DNA of 64,000 nucleotides from Phascolomyces articulosus. Taxonomy: Eukaryota; Mucoromycota; Mucoromycetes; Mucorales; Lichtheimiaceae. Location of the stretch: positions 558,001-622,000 of the forward strand of contig JAIXMP010000017.1 of assembly GCA_025677815.1 (NCBI GenBank), given 5' to 3'. The notes below the pieces were generated by a model that searched no databases, was not told the DNA's origin, and saw only the letters and a program-made list of their open reading frames with translations. Shown here piece by piece: positions 1 through 11,722 of the stretch (within the stretch, counting starts at the first letter, position 1; every line of letters begins with the position of its first letter). The position numbers were made by a program, and so were the translations under genes.

Positions 1-147
1 TTATCTCGTTAAATAATTTCTTTTTTTAAAAAAAAATTCAATTTCAATGGACACCATCCCATATACTATTTTTTTTTCTCTCTCTCTCTCTCTTTTTCGT
101 TCCTTTTCCTTCCAATTGAGAGGGAATATGAGTATTATTATTTTTAC

Positions 148-475
148 CTTATCTTCGCGTTCCTAAAGATGGTTTTAAATTTGACCATGGGGAAGGAAAA
201 ATAATAATAAAGAATAAGTAAGAAGAAAAAAAAGCACCTCAAGAAACAAAAAAAAAATAATAAACGTGTTTTTTTTTATAAAGAACAATGAACAAGATGA
301 AGTATTGAAAAGTTAAAAAAAAAGACTTACAGTGGACATGGTGTAGTGTAAGCGGGTGTGCGTTCGGGATGAAAAAAGAGTAAAGCGGGTGAAGAAGAAA
401 AAGAAGATGCGAGAAAAAAAAAAGTTGGGAGTTGTACGAAAACCAACAAGAGGGAGCAAACGTCACTTTTTTTTT
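148..475 (-). promoter_or_regulatory. possible 5' end and leader of a left-hand minus-strand gene
   Basis: Read on the minus strand, 475 down to 340 is strongly pyrimidine-rich (C/T runs), as in leaders of other genes here. It ends in an ATG at 339-337 followed by TCC ACT and a consensus donor GTAAGT at 330-325. A possible 15-nt microexon (162-148, E-R-E-D-K) lies in frame between an AG and a GTAAAA. I cannot follow the gene further left, so no product can be named. It could equally be chance in AT-rich DNA; confidence is low. Confidence 0.25.
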
Positions 476-1310
476 TCTCAAATCATCTGACTTGTCTACT
501 ACTACTACATCACACACAGTCTCTCTTAATTTGAATGCCTTTAAAAATAAGGAGAGAGTGTTGTTGTTGGTAACACCACCCTTATATCATTCAGATAAAT
601 ATAGTTGCATATCTCATAATAACTTTGCATACTTTATCTTCTTGACATTACAAACTTATTTATTCAGGTACTCATCACCATCTAATAATAAAACGCGTAA
701 AAAACAATATCAATGAATGATACTCATCTAACATCTTGTTGATTTCATTCATTCTCTTTTTGACAACAATCTTAAATAAATTCTTGTTTTTACATCTCTA
801 AAAATGAAAAAAATGACCCAATAACAATAATTGGGTATAATCCATTCTATCATGGATTTTTTCCATGGTGATACCTTTTGAGATGGGATTACATAGAAAT
901 TGAAAAGGGTCATTCAATTGATGCATAGCCATCAAAAGTAAAATAATAAAGCATAGTAATATCATATTTTCTTCTTGCGATTGACAAGATTTCTGCTCAA
1001 AGCCAAAACATATGAGCTGCATATTTACAAATTTCAAAGCTAGCCTTGTTCGGGGATATATACGTCGGTATCTTGCACTCCTTATTTAAAAATCCAGCTT
1101 GAGGAATGGTAAAAGTCTAGGCATCCTATTTTTAAGCATGATTGAATAGATGATGTTCCATTATTGAATCTACTAGTTACTGTTGGTATATATCATTTGT
1201 ATTTCTACTAAATGAATAATATATCAACATTTGAGAACGTTATAAATACTTGAGATTAGAATGGGTTTACAAGAGAGAAGAAGAGAAAAAAAAAACTTTT
1301 ATTATTATTA
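476..1310. other. spacer without a recognised gene
   Basis: AT-rich sequence downstream of the MFSD6-like transporter and upstream of the possible left-hand gene. The short open frames here show no family motifs and no codon structure. A TTA-type trinucleotide run ending near 1316 overlaps the transporter stop region. Confidence 0.5.
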
Positions 1311-3146
1311 TTATTCATTATCATCTTTGATAATATCTTCATCATTATGACGACTATGAGATGCGATGGCTGTGTAAGCACCCCGTCGTCTCTGTCTAAT
1401 AATATTACATAACCAATGAAATAGACGATCGATGCCAGAGGAAGTATAAATAAATAAACTAACAAGAGTGATGATCATGGTTAAACACCATAAACCAATA
1501 CCTCCCCAATATTCATAAGCAAACCCACATAATGCACCAATACCAGCGCCTAATCCTAGGTAGGCTGTTCCCAAAATGCCTTGTGCTCGTGCCTTTAATG
1601 CCGGTGGAGCAATATTATCTGCTTCTACAACACCAGCACTCCATAAAAATGAAAAACAGATACCTATTCATTTATGAAAAAAATATGACACTTGTTAATA
1701 AATATCCATGTCCTCCCCCCCCCAAACCTCTCCTCCCTATATTCATATCCTGATCTATGAATTATTCAATACCATGCAAAGGTTGACTTGCTGCTGCTAA
1801 GTAAGCGCCGCTTGAAATAGTAGTAGTGATCATATAAATGATACAACGAATGACAAGGACGATATGTGCAATAATGAGCATCTTTCTTGGTCCGAGCCAT
1901 TTGAAAATCTAAAATAGACCATCGGGAAAATAGATTAAAGATCTTCACTACTGTATTATACATCATGCATATTCATCTATTCATTTCTATATATATATAT
2001 ATATATGAAAGATGGATAGACGGAAAGGAAAAACTTACATTTTTAGCAAAATAAAAACAAACAATTTCTGTACAACTTGCAAGAGGACCAAGAAGTCCTA
2101 CTAAAGCAGGAGATCCATTTAAATCTTTTTCAATAAATAAGAATAAATAACCGGTGACAATACCCATGGTAATACCCAAAAATGTCATGACGACAAAGAA
2201 CCGCATGGCTTCTGGTTGCTCGATAAAATCCCACATGGAGGTGGAAGGAGAAGGTTTATCAATATCCTCATCATCTTCTTCATCTTGATTGTCAATCACA
2301 ACGTTGTTATCATGGTGCGAAATTGTTGTTTTTAGGGTGGTTGGCCATGGATACGGTGATAAATCAGTAATGAAACAAATAAAAACAAAGGTCAAGACAC
2401 AGGTAGCAAATACACCAAAGACAGCAAAAGGACCCCATAATTCAATGCAAAGACCAGTTAAAAAGACACTGGCGCCAAACCCTACAGGAGTGAAACTTTT
2501 TTGACGCCCATAGAGTTGTTGCTTTCTATCTCCTAGGACACGTAGGGTTGCACAATCGACCATGGTACCTACAATGGGATAGGCAAAAAAAGCGTAACCA
2601 AAATAACTTATGCTCACGAGTAAAGTGGTGGTCCATTCGTTCCTCGTGATAGATGCTACTAGACTGATAAATAAGATAAACTATATAAGCGTGTGTGGGA
2701 GAGGTGTTAGGTTTTTCAGGAACAAAATAATTTAATATATATTTCCTAAAATATAAATATAATGTCTGTTTTTTTTACCATTAAACCAATCAACATGTTG
2801 ATCACCATGATCTTTTTATATTGTTGTGTTTTATCTGCCCATGACATCCATAATGAAAATGATATACATGACACAAATGGAACTTTATAAAAAAAAAAAA
2901 AAAAAAGAAAGAAAAAAACGTTAATCTATTTTTTACTTTTCAATATGAAACAACAACAAAAAACATGATCATGATAAGAAATTTATTACTGATAGACAAT
3001 ATAAAACCAATCTTATCGGCTCCAAGATTTAATACTTTGCTAAAAAATGTAGGAAGATAGAATTGAGCAGACCCTATACAACCAATACTGAATACATGAA
3101 GTAATTTTAATCCTAGAAACAGTGGTATATGATTCGATTCGGCCAT
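1311..3146 (-). CDS. MFS transporter, MFSD6/LacY-like (MFS_1_like) family
   Basis: Predicted 463-aa polytopic membrane transporter; substrate unknown. Exons: 3146-2990, 2882-2779, 2680-2039, 1908-1773, 1663-1311. All junctions are GT-AG and keep frame. The start M-A-E-S-N-H-I is the ATG after an AG/CT leader and is immediately followed by helix 1. Diagnostic features are the loop between helices 2 and 3, ADKTQQYKK (an MFS motif A variant), and YGRQKSFTPVGFG, which corresponds to the LacY/MFSD6 'YGRxRLWGSxGFG' signature at about residue 125. A long acidic cytosolic loop (N-Q-D-E-E-D-D-E-D-I-D) separates the two six-helix halves. The C-terminal half contains GTAYLGLGAGIGALCG. The tail is hydrophilic. 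Family assignment is from motif recognition; a different MFS subfamily is possible but an MFS protein is nearly certain. Confidence 0.85.
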
Positions 3147-3989
3147 TTCTATGTCAGTAGTTACAAGAGAGAGAGAGAGAGAGATAGCCCTTCTTTTTTT
3201 TTTAGTTTGACAAAAACCATTGACATTTTTTTTTTGTCCATTGAAACTCAGGATATAAAATCCCACGACCTAAAACCCATTTTATTTAACAAAAAAAAGA
3301 CCTTCTCATTTAGAGTTGATATAATACTAGTTTAGTTATATTTTTTATTAAGATCATTCAATTGTGTATACAAGATGGGAAATACAAAATTTTAATATTT
3401 TTTATTACAAAAAAAAAAGAAGCAAAATAGGGCAAAAAAAAATAGAAAAGAAAACAATCAAATTAAACAAGAAATAAGAAAACAAGAAGAAATAAAAAAA
3501 AAGCAGAAATATAACAAAAAAGGAAAGGAGAAATAATAGGGTTCATTGTATAGTATATGTAATAAATACATTGTGTTGTTGTTTGGCTTGAGATTGGGGT
3601 GTGTGTATTTTTATAAGAAGTTGTGTATATATTGTATGTGAGAAGAGAGAGAGAAAGAGAGAGTTGTTCTTTTATGAGATATTTGGTGAATGATGTATAT
3701 AGTTTTTTTTTTTTTAAAAAAAAAGAGAAGTATAATAATAATAGAGTAATATAATAATAATAAGTGTGTGCTTGTGTGTGTATGGAGAATGTAAAGTTGG
3801 TTTAACAAATAGACAAAAGAAATATTCATATAATAAAAAAGAAAAGGATTATATATATATAAAAATATAAGGATCATACACAAAAAGAAGAAATAGGATG
3901 GGATAATAGCAATAATAATAATAATAATATAGAGAAAGAATTATATAAAAAGAAAAACAGAGGTTGTGTGCGTAGTATATACTTTCTTC
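3147..3989. other. intergenic: 3' flank of the WOPR gene and promoter of the MFS gene
   Basis: Both neighbours are on the minus strand, so this holds the WOPR gene terminator side and the transporter promoter. An AG dinucleotide run near 3167-3184 (CT on the coding strand) sits directly upstream of the transporter ATG. Otherwise A-rich with (AAT)n at about 3910-3928; no gene seen. Confidence 0.5.
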
Positions 3990-5955
3990 TTATTTTAACA
4001 TTAAAGAACCACCCGATAAATCAGTAGTTGTATCGGTCGTTTCGCCATCATGAAGTGAAAGATGTGCAAAAAATGGATTCAAAAGACTTTTAGGATATAA
4101 TGAACCGTCTTGATCAGATAACTGTTGATTATTGGTAAGAGGTTGTTGACGATTTTGATAATACATATAACCATCCATACTGATGGATCCACCTCCTCCA
4201 CTGCTTTGTTGTTGTGGCTGTTGTGATGAAGAGGAGGAGGAAGGTGGTTGTTGATGAGGATGCATTTGATGATCAATTGGACTACCACTACCACCGCTTC
4301 GACTTGGACCTGTGTCTTCTTGACCCGCGGATGATGTATCATAGGAGTACCCCGGATCAGATGTCGTCATTGGATTGTACAGCTGTTGGGGCTGGGTCGT
4401 CGTCGTCTCAGATACATTATGAAGAGGATGCACCGGGTTCAAAAGCTGACCAAGATTGGCGTTGGATGCATAACGCGTGTTTTGTTCTCTTTCTTGTTGC
4501 GTTTCTTGTTTAATAGTATGCGTTTCATCGTCATTGTTGTTATTATTATTATTATTACAAGTATTGCTATTGCTATTATTATTATTATTATTATTAGAGT
4601 TGTTGTTATTTGTAAAGAATCCAATATCTGGAAGGGAAGGACCATGATTCAAGGAGGATGGATCTTGTTGATGATGAGGTGGAGAATGAGCTGTAGGAGG
4701 TTGTTGTTGATGAGGATGAGAGGACATGGATAAAAGATCATTGGAATTATAACTTCTTGAATAAGAAGCGGATGAAGTAGAAAAGTGACGTTGATGATGC
4801 TGCTGATAGGATTGTCTTACAGGTGAAAGCATTGGCGTACTTGGTGAAGAGGATAAACTGGTAGGTGATGGAATGGCGTAACCTGTATTATAAATAGCGG
4901 GCAATGATTGTGGTGTTGCACCAGCTGCTGTGGTAAACTTTGGGTCGCCATTTTCCATGCGGTGATACGGTGTTTGATACACAAGATGTGAATTGGCGAT
5001 GTTATCTGGTACTCGTAATGAACCCACAGACATACTGCGAAGTGACTGATGCATGCGGCGGTCTGCTAAATAATAATAAAAAATAACCGTATATTAGTTT
5101 TTTTTTTTTTTTGAAGAATTAGAAAATCTTATTATGTGTATAGAGTGTTCCCCTTTCTCTTTTCGTATATGTGGTTTTTTTTTCTTTCTTTTACGTTCAG
5201 ACTATTTATATATATAGAGCATACGAACGAGAAGAAGAAAAAAAATCACTTGCATATACATATGCATGATGCAGTTATTTGTACACACGCACATACGTAC
5301 GTACATATCTAACTATCTAAATCCATGTAAAAAAAATAAGATATAATCATTTACCTCCATAAGAATGAGTTAAAGAATCAGGTGGTGTAAGAGGACTCAA
5401 TTGTGAAGTTTCATTACCATGACGATCATAAGAGGGTTCTACCATGGGAGGAATACGGAAATTCTGCTTCACTAAAAGTTCAGGAGAAATTTCAAGACTT
5501 GCTAACTCGGGCACAGACGTGGGACTACGCAAGTTGCCCTGCAAGACATCGTTGGGGTGATAATAAGAGATCAAATGCTGAGCCACACCATTGACAACGA
5601 TAGACATAGTTTTCTTGATCAGACCGTCTTTGCGGAACTTGTAAGAGTCAGATAGACTCCCCACCAACAAACGTTCACGACTACGATCCACACTTCCGCC
5701 ACCTCCCGCATCGGATGTTGTTGGTGATGATGCTCCTCCTCCTACTGCCATACCATGGTCTGCACTATAGCTGCGTTGTCGCATATCACCTGCTGCAGCA
5801 GCGGATGTGGCCGTAATAGAATATCGTTTTTCTCCAGGTGCTCGTTTATCCAATTCTCGATAGATCAAAAAGTTACCAAGAATACGAGATGGACTCCATA
5901 CTCGACCATCTGTCCAACGTTTAATACCTAATATATATCATGTATGAGTGAGTCT

Positions 5956-5987
<32 letters not shown>

Positions 5988-6216
5988 TCCACTTTTTATC
6001 CCTTCCCTCCTTCGTCTTTTCATGATAGATAATATATATTTTACCTGATTCTCGTTCATCAAATACAAAAACTGAACCAGATTGGATCATTTTTCTTTCT
6101 TTTTCTTGAAGACGACGGCATATTCTCGGCAATAACCCACGTCGACAACCTTCAAATATAAGGAGTACATCTTGAGTGGTTTCAATGAAACCATGAAATG
6201 TTTCTGTCACCAACAT
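3990..6216 (-). CDS. Gti1/Pac2 (WOPR-domain) transcription factor
   Basis: Fungus-specific DNA-binding regulator; relatives (Wor1, Ryp1, Gti1, Pac2) control morphological switching, nutrient response and mating. Exons: 6216-6045, 5927-5355, 5065 (or 5062)-3990, giving about 606 aa. WOPRa begins almost at residue 1: FHGFIETTQDVLLIFEGCRR, then GLLPRICRRL, SGSVFVFDE and, across intron 1, IKRWTDGRVWSPSRILGNF. WOPRb is in exon 2: DGLIKKTMSIVVNGVAQHL then ISYYHPNDVL. A glycine/serine linker separates the two halves. Exon 3 encodes a roughly 355-aa low-complexity tail rich in Gln, Asn (an AAT/AAC run near 4540-4600), Ser and His, probably an activation or prion-like region. Intron 2 has a tandem TAGCAG acceptor allowing two isoforms. 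Identification is very secure; the biological role is inferred. Confidence 0.95.
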
Positions 6217-9200
6217 TCTTTATGTTTATTTTTTTTTTTATAAAAAAAAAGTAAAGTAAAAGGGTTTTTGTAAGAGATTGAGAATGAGAAAGAAAGAGAA
6301 AAAAAAAAAAGAAATATAATAATAATAAAAAATAGTATATATAAAACAGGGTTTGGCGGGAATGAACTGGTTTGAGTGTGTTATACAACCAATAAAACGG
6401 GATTAGAAAGAAGAAACTATTTGAACAATGAAGTGTTTTGACTGGTCCCCTTTTTTTATATTTTGGTTTCTTTTTTTTAATATTCTTTTTATATATAAAT
6501 ATTTCTTTTGTTTTTTTGTAGTATTTTTTTGGAGGAGTCAATGTCGACAAAAGAAATAAGAAGCAAAAAGAAAAAATAAAATAAAATAATGCGGTTACAA
6601 AAAGTTAAGTGTGTGAGTTTGTGGAGTAAAAAAAAAAAAAAAAAAAAACCAAATAGGCGGGTCAAAAAGCTGTGATGATTACTATAAGTTATAAGCTACA
6701 AGTTACTTGCGGGGAAAGAAATCACGATGGAGTGTGTGAGAACAAAAGTGAAAGGGCCATGTTACACTCGAGTAGTACAAGGTGAATTTACTCTCTTTAT
6801 TATTATTATTACAAAAAGTGTCGGATCATTTTTTAAGCGCTATTTAGTTATAAGAATTACACACGGTCCCTTTTTTTTTTATTATGTTTATTGTTATCAC
6901 CATCCTATCCTTATTCTTTTATTAGATGGAATAGATTTAAGTACGATCGATGACGGTGATAGATGACGATAATGATGATGATATTCCCATCATTGTTTCT
7001 TTATAATTTTAAAAAAAAGTTAAACTTGTGTCAAAAAAAAAAAACTATTTTAGAAATATTCTTTTTTGACACCTTATTTTTTTTCTACCTATTATGATTT
7101 CACTATTCTGAAAAAAAAAAAAAGAGGTGGCGCATTATCATTGTAATTTATATAGCATCCAATTCAAAATGATTATAATAATAATAATAGTTCTAGGAAG
7201 ATAGGAGTTTTAATGAGAGCCTGAGAAGATGAATAGCGCGGGGTTAAATAGTAAAAAAAAAATGTTGAGAAGAGTCAAACGATATCCGACTCACCCTCTA
7301 TTGACCTCAGTATAACTTAACAAGAAGAATCATCATCATCATAATATACTTGTCTATTTCTTCATTTTTAACCAATCATTTTGATTGCTTGGTTTTCGGA
7401 GTTCCTGAGTTTTTTTTTTCCTCTCTTCTATCATTTCCAATTCATTTGATTGGATCATTTATACTTGAATCCGCAATCAGTTTTACTTCTTTTTTTTTGC
7501 CCCCCCCTCCACACATCCAAATAATAAGAAACTTTTTTAGTATTCATCATCTTAATTCCGCGCAACATGGAAACTGAATCCAAGTAAAAAAAAAAAGCTG
7601 TGGAAATAATCTTAGACAGTTCCTCCCCCTCCCCCCCAAATTTGAGTCTATAAAAAATAAAAAGAGAGAGAGAAACTTCGTCTCCTAAAAAAGAAAATAA
7701 ATTATCCTTTGGCTTATCTTCGATCTAGTTACCAAACTAGGAATAATTCTTTTTTGGATCGCGAATAAAATTTATCGTGTTTCACCAAATAATTGGTTAC
7801 TCCAAATTATTTCCTTTAATTCTGAATTAGGTTTAAACTGGTTTAGGTAACCATGCGTTTTTGTTCAACCGCTTTAATCCCAGTGATCCAAAGGTCTATA
7901 CACTTCTTTATAATAATAATAATAATAATTCAAAATGATTATTAGAAACAAAATGATGATGGAAGAGAGTATATATCTTAAATCATGAATAAAGATCGTT
8001 ACGGATAAAATAATAAGTTTTTTTTTATGTTTTCAAAAAATAAAAAATAAATCTCAGAAAGATATTAATCTCCATGGCAATATTGACTAATTTGTCATAA
8101 TTTCATATTATTATAATCTCCCCCACTCTTTTCTATATCAGAGATGATAACAACAAACATCCTTAATTTAGTATCATCTTATCCTACTACATATGGATCA
8201 TGCTGATCCAGGTTTTTTTTTCTTTTGAATAAAGTAATATGGTACTACCATGTCAAATCGAAAACGTTATCTGAAAAAAAAAGTATATACTTGTATAGGA
8301 AAGTTTCTAGTTTTTGCGATGAAAAAAAAAAGGTGATGATGGATGAGAAATATAATATAATAGAAAGAAAATGGGGTTACAAAATAATTGTTGCTGTAAA
8401 TAGCTCCGGATCCACATTTATTTTTACAAACCACATGCTTTCTAACGGTTTATTTTCGTTGAATAATATATCTCGGTCTATTCCATCATTCAATCCATGA
8501 AACAATCAATAATAAAATAATGATAGAAGATCATCACAATGAATAAATGAGGATTTCTTTTTGTTGTACAAAAACAGGGTTGTTTTCCCATTTATTTTTT
8601 TTATTGTCATAACTTAAACTGTAAAACTTATTATAATTATGTTTTCAGGGGTAAATTTAAACCAAATACTGGGAATTTTAGTAATAAACCAAGGTTATTC
8701 TTGAAGAAGAAAGAAAGATCGATCGGACAAACAAGTCATAATAATAAAATACCCAAGTTTTTGGTCAGTTTTCTTTCTTTGGAAATGTACCAATTTATGA
8801 TCATCCATTTATGCAATGGCGATGAAGTCCACCAATCTTTTTACCTTCCAGGATATGATACTTTTATATTATGATGAGTCATCTACTAGTTAACCCCTTT
8901 CTTCCCTCCAATAACAATAACAAACATTATAAAGTGTTCCTCTTTCCACATGATTTAGATATCAAAATGACTGTTATATATTATCATGATTTCTAAATAG
9001 TAGTAGGGTTTACAACACATATTCATTAGCATCATCATGTTGGGGATTGACATACATAGGATTGCCACTCTATATACAGTTGATTATTAATAAGGTACGT
9101 GGGGTGAGAGTATAAATATCATCGATCGCGGTCGTGATAATGTTCAAGGTAATACAACACTTTCGTTCAACAATGCAAACCTATTGAATTCGTCATTATT

Positions 9201-10007
9201 TATAAAATTTCCCCCCAACATTTTGAATATAAACCCGTAAATTGAATAACGAAATCATGTCGAGTCTCGTCCGACGATTTAAATGACATGTTGTTTTATT
9301 AACAATACTACTAGAATATAGCATCGTCTAAACTAGTAGTCTACTAGCTAAGTTATATGGCTGATACGATAATATTATAGCTAAAAAAAAACAACAATTT
9401 TAAAGTGGATTCATTTTGATCAATCAGTGTCTACATCTACGCATAAAAAAAAAATCGAGTGGAAATTCCCATTTCCGCTTAATAGTTTTTGAGAGAATAA
9501 GTTCTTTTTGTACACCCATCTGGAACTGACGGAATTTTCTCAAGGCTAAATCTGTGTTACCTTTCTTTCGTTAAGTTCATGATTCTGTAATAACTTGATT
9601 TATCAAAGAAAAAGAAAACATTTGCGTCATTTTTGAACACACAAAACACCTGACAACGGATTTACTCACTGCTTTTGGATAGTGTGGAATGTAATAAGCA
9701 GGAGGAATGTGTCATTTTAATACGCGCATATTATTAGTGGGTTATTATTATCCAAGTAAATTAGAGTCTAACGAAATATTGTAAAAATCTACTATTTGGT
9801 AAAGAGTACTAACAAACGAGTTTTTATATTGATTGAGTAGTAAAAGAAAGGTCGTGAAAATATAAAAAGGAACAGAAAACTCTAAATTCATCAAAACACT
9901 GGCATTATAAGCCTATTTGTTTTTGTATTACATTCAAGTGGAAAATAGGAAATCTTCATACTTGGCTTTTATATATATATAAAAGTAGTTAGCAGTATTT
10001 TATATAC
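6217..10007. other. large gene-poor spacer, proximal part likely the WOPR gene promoter
   Basis: About 3.8 kb with no credible coding frame. The first few hundred bases upstream of the WOPR ATG are C/T-rich on its coding strand. A+T homopolymers and short AAT runs (7915-7930) are frequent. Long promoters are common for morphological regulators, which may explain some of it. No RNA gene recognised. Confidence 0.5.
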
Positions 10008-10375
10008 TGATTTTTTTCAACTTGAAGGTGGGTTTTTTTTTTTTGTAACATGGCGCGTGATGTATTTTTTATTTGGCGCTTGGTTTTTTTTCAAATTTGG
10101 TGGCATGAAATTTTTGGTGTGGCGCTCAGCATTTTATGATTTGGTGTCTCGATATCATTAGTATGCCACCTATTGTCTTTATTTCGTGGCTCCAGCTCCA
10201 GCTCCAGCTACGGCTATAGCTAAGACTACGTTCCTTCCCTCATCCACATTGCTCTGTCTGAAGGTGAGTTGAATACAAAGGTGTCTTTTTTATAACACTC
10301 GCAAAGTATTATTATTAATAAATAAACCAGTTTTCTTATACCCCATTCTTTGTACGCGATTTGATTTCTTATTAA

Positions 10376-10894
10376 CTTTTTTCTTCTGACTCGTTTTTTT
10401 CAGATATCTCTCTGCTCATTACAAAACGCCTGTACGCACTGGATCCGATCGCTTGAGCAAGGTCATTTTCAATCATGACTTTGTGAAAGACATTGTGATC
10501 AATACATTACTGGATATACCTGGCAATAATGATCGCATTGGCAACAACGAATGGTCAGACCGATCACGGTCCGACGTGGTATATGAGCCTGTTCAATCGT
10601 CTTTACCAATCGTTGTTATTGAAATCCCACACCATGTCAATCCAGACTTTTTATGACCAAGGCGGTTCAATATTGTGTTCAAGCATACATGAAGACTAGC
10701 AGACTTCCCATCATCATCATTTTCAACACTGAGCTTACCAAAATCGAGCTGCATCATGTATCTGTCTCTCCTATATTGTCTGGATACTTGCTTCTGTCTT
10801 CTTATTGGACCTAAAAGCTATTATTTTGATCAAGTCTGAAACGATCAGTAATGTATCAAACACCAACGCTTTCACCACTGTTGGGATATTTGTA
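10376..10894 (+). repeat. inverted repeat, left arm (519 bp perfect)
   Basis: Identical base for base to the reverse complement of 12839-13357. The match continues inwards to about 10916 with mismatches at 10895 and 10908. It begins in a TTTTTTCAG splice-acceptor-like tract and covers a frameshifted PD-(D/E)XK-like reading frame. Confidence 0.95.
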
Positions 10895-10910
10895 AATACA
10901 AAACATTCAT
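10398..10910 (+). pseudogene. PD-(D/E)XK-like multicopy gene fragment, frameshifted (left copy)
   Basis: After an acceptor TTTTTTTCAG the frame reads AHYKTPVRTGSDRL, then SKVIFNHDFVKDIVINTLLD, then SLPIVVIEIPHHVNPDF. It then breaks and continues in another frame as MTKAVQYCVQAYMKT and RLPIIIIFNTEL, and after a second shift as LKAIILIKSETISN. The layout 'IEIP...KAVQYC...LPIIIIF' resembles a PD-(D/E)XK nuclease-like family I recall as multicopy in Mucorales genomes (E-I-Q then a hydrophobic strand). A possible upstream exon with donor GTGAGT lies at about 10200-10263. At least two frameshifts make it non-functional. The family name rests on motif resemblance only. Confidence 0.45.
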
Positions 10911-11188
10911 CTTTGAGGAAACAAAAGGGCCGCTGAAATTTTGCGCAACAATTTTAGGTGTATAAAAGAAAGAAAGATAAAACAGATTGATAAAAATAAG
11001 AATAAAATGGGAGGGCAGAAGAAAATGAAAAGAAAGAGAGTACAACATGTTAATGGGATGGTAAGCAATACGATGAAAACAAGTTTATGTTTATAATTAA
11101 TTTTTATATTAGACATGTCTTGAATACTCATTTGTTTCAGTATATGTCGTTGACATTGTGCGTTTGCGACGAGTTCCAATTACACTAG

Positions 11189-11494
11189 TTAAGTATCTAG
11201 GTAATTCGTTACGCTCGACTGCGAGGTCAAAATCTTTGACGCAGATTTACAGGAATAGCAGAGCGACACTCCGCTTTTTTCAACATCGAATTCATCATCA
11301 AGCGCCTGGATTCTTTCGAAAAGTTCTCTTCGTTCTCGTCGGTTTTCCTCCATCCTAATCTCTCTCCGTAGGAGGTCTCGTTCATTATCAACGATCTCCC
11401 CATTGTATTCATTAATATTGCTATTATTATCTGTTGTGCTCTGACTTGCTGTTGTAGCACCAGCAAAAAGGCTGCCACCATTGCGTAATTCCAT
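11189..11494 (-). CDS. hypothetical coiled-coil protein inside the mobile-element region
   Basis: A 101-codon open frame with a charged heptad-like stretch, DLLRREIRMEENRRERREL, about residues 40-58, and a Ser/Thr/Asn-rich N-terminus. It lies between the inverted arms and downstream of the MULE remnant on the same strand. It could be an accessory frame of the element or a fragment of a DNA-binding protein. I do not recognise a family, and the frame could be fortuitous. Confidence 0.3.
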   Translation of the reverse strand: MELRNGGSLFAGATTASQSTTDNNSNINEYNGEIVDNERDLLRREIRMEENRRERRELFERIQALDDEFDVEKSGVSLCYSCKSASKILTSQSSVTNYLDT

Positions 11495-11722
11495 ATTCGA
11501 AATATGTTTTCAGACAACTATACGTATACGTTTATATATATCATATTTTCACTTAATTAATCAGTATATTCTTTCAAATTAACCTAGCGGAGAGTCTAAA
11601 GAACTAGAAATTAACGTACTGGTTGGATAGTAATAAGGGTGAGATCGGTTGGCGTCGAATGAAATATGATGATGCGGGTATCTTTCTGCTATATCGCGAA
11701 CGACGAACGAGATGTTTGCAGA

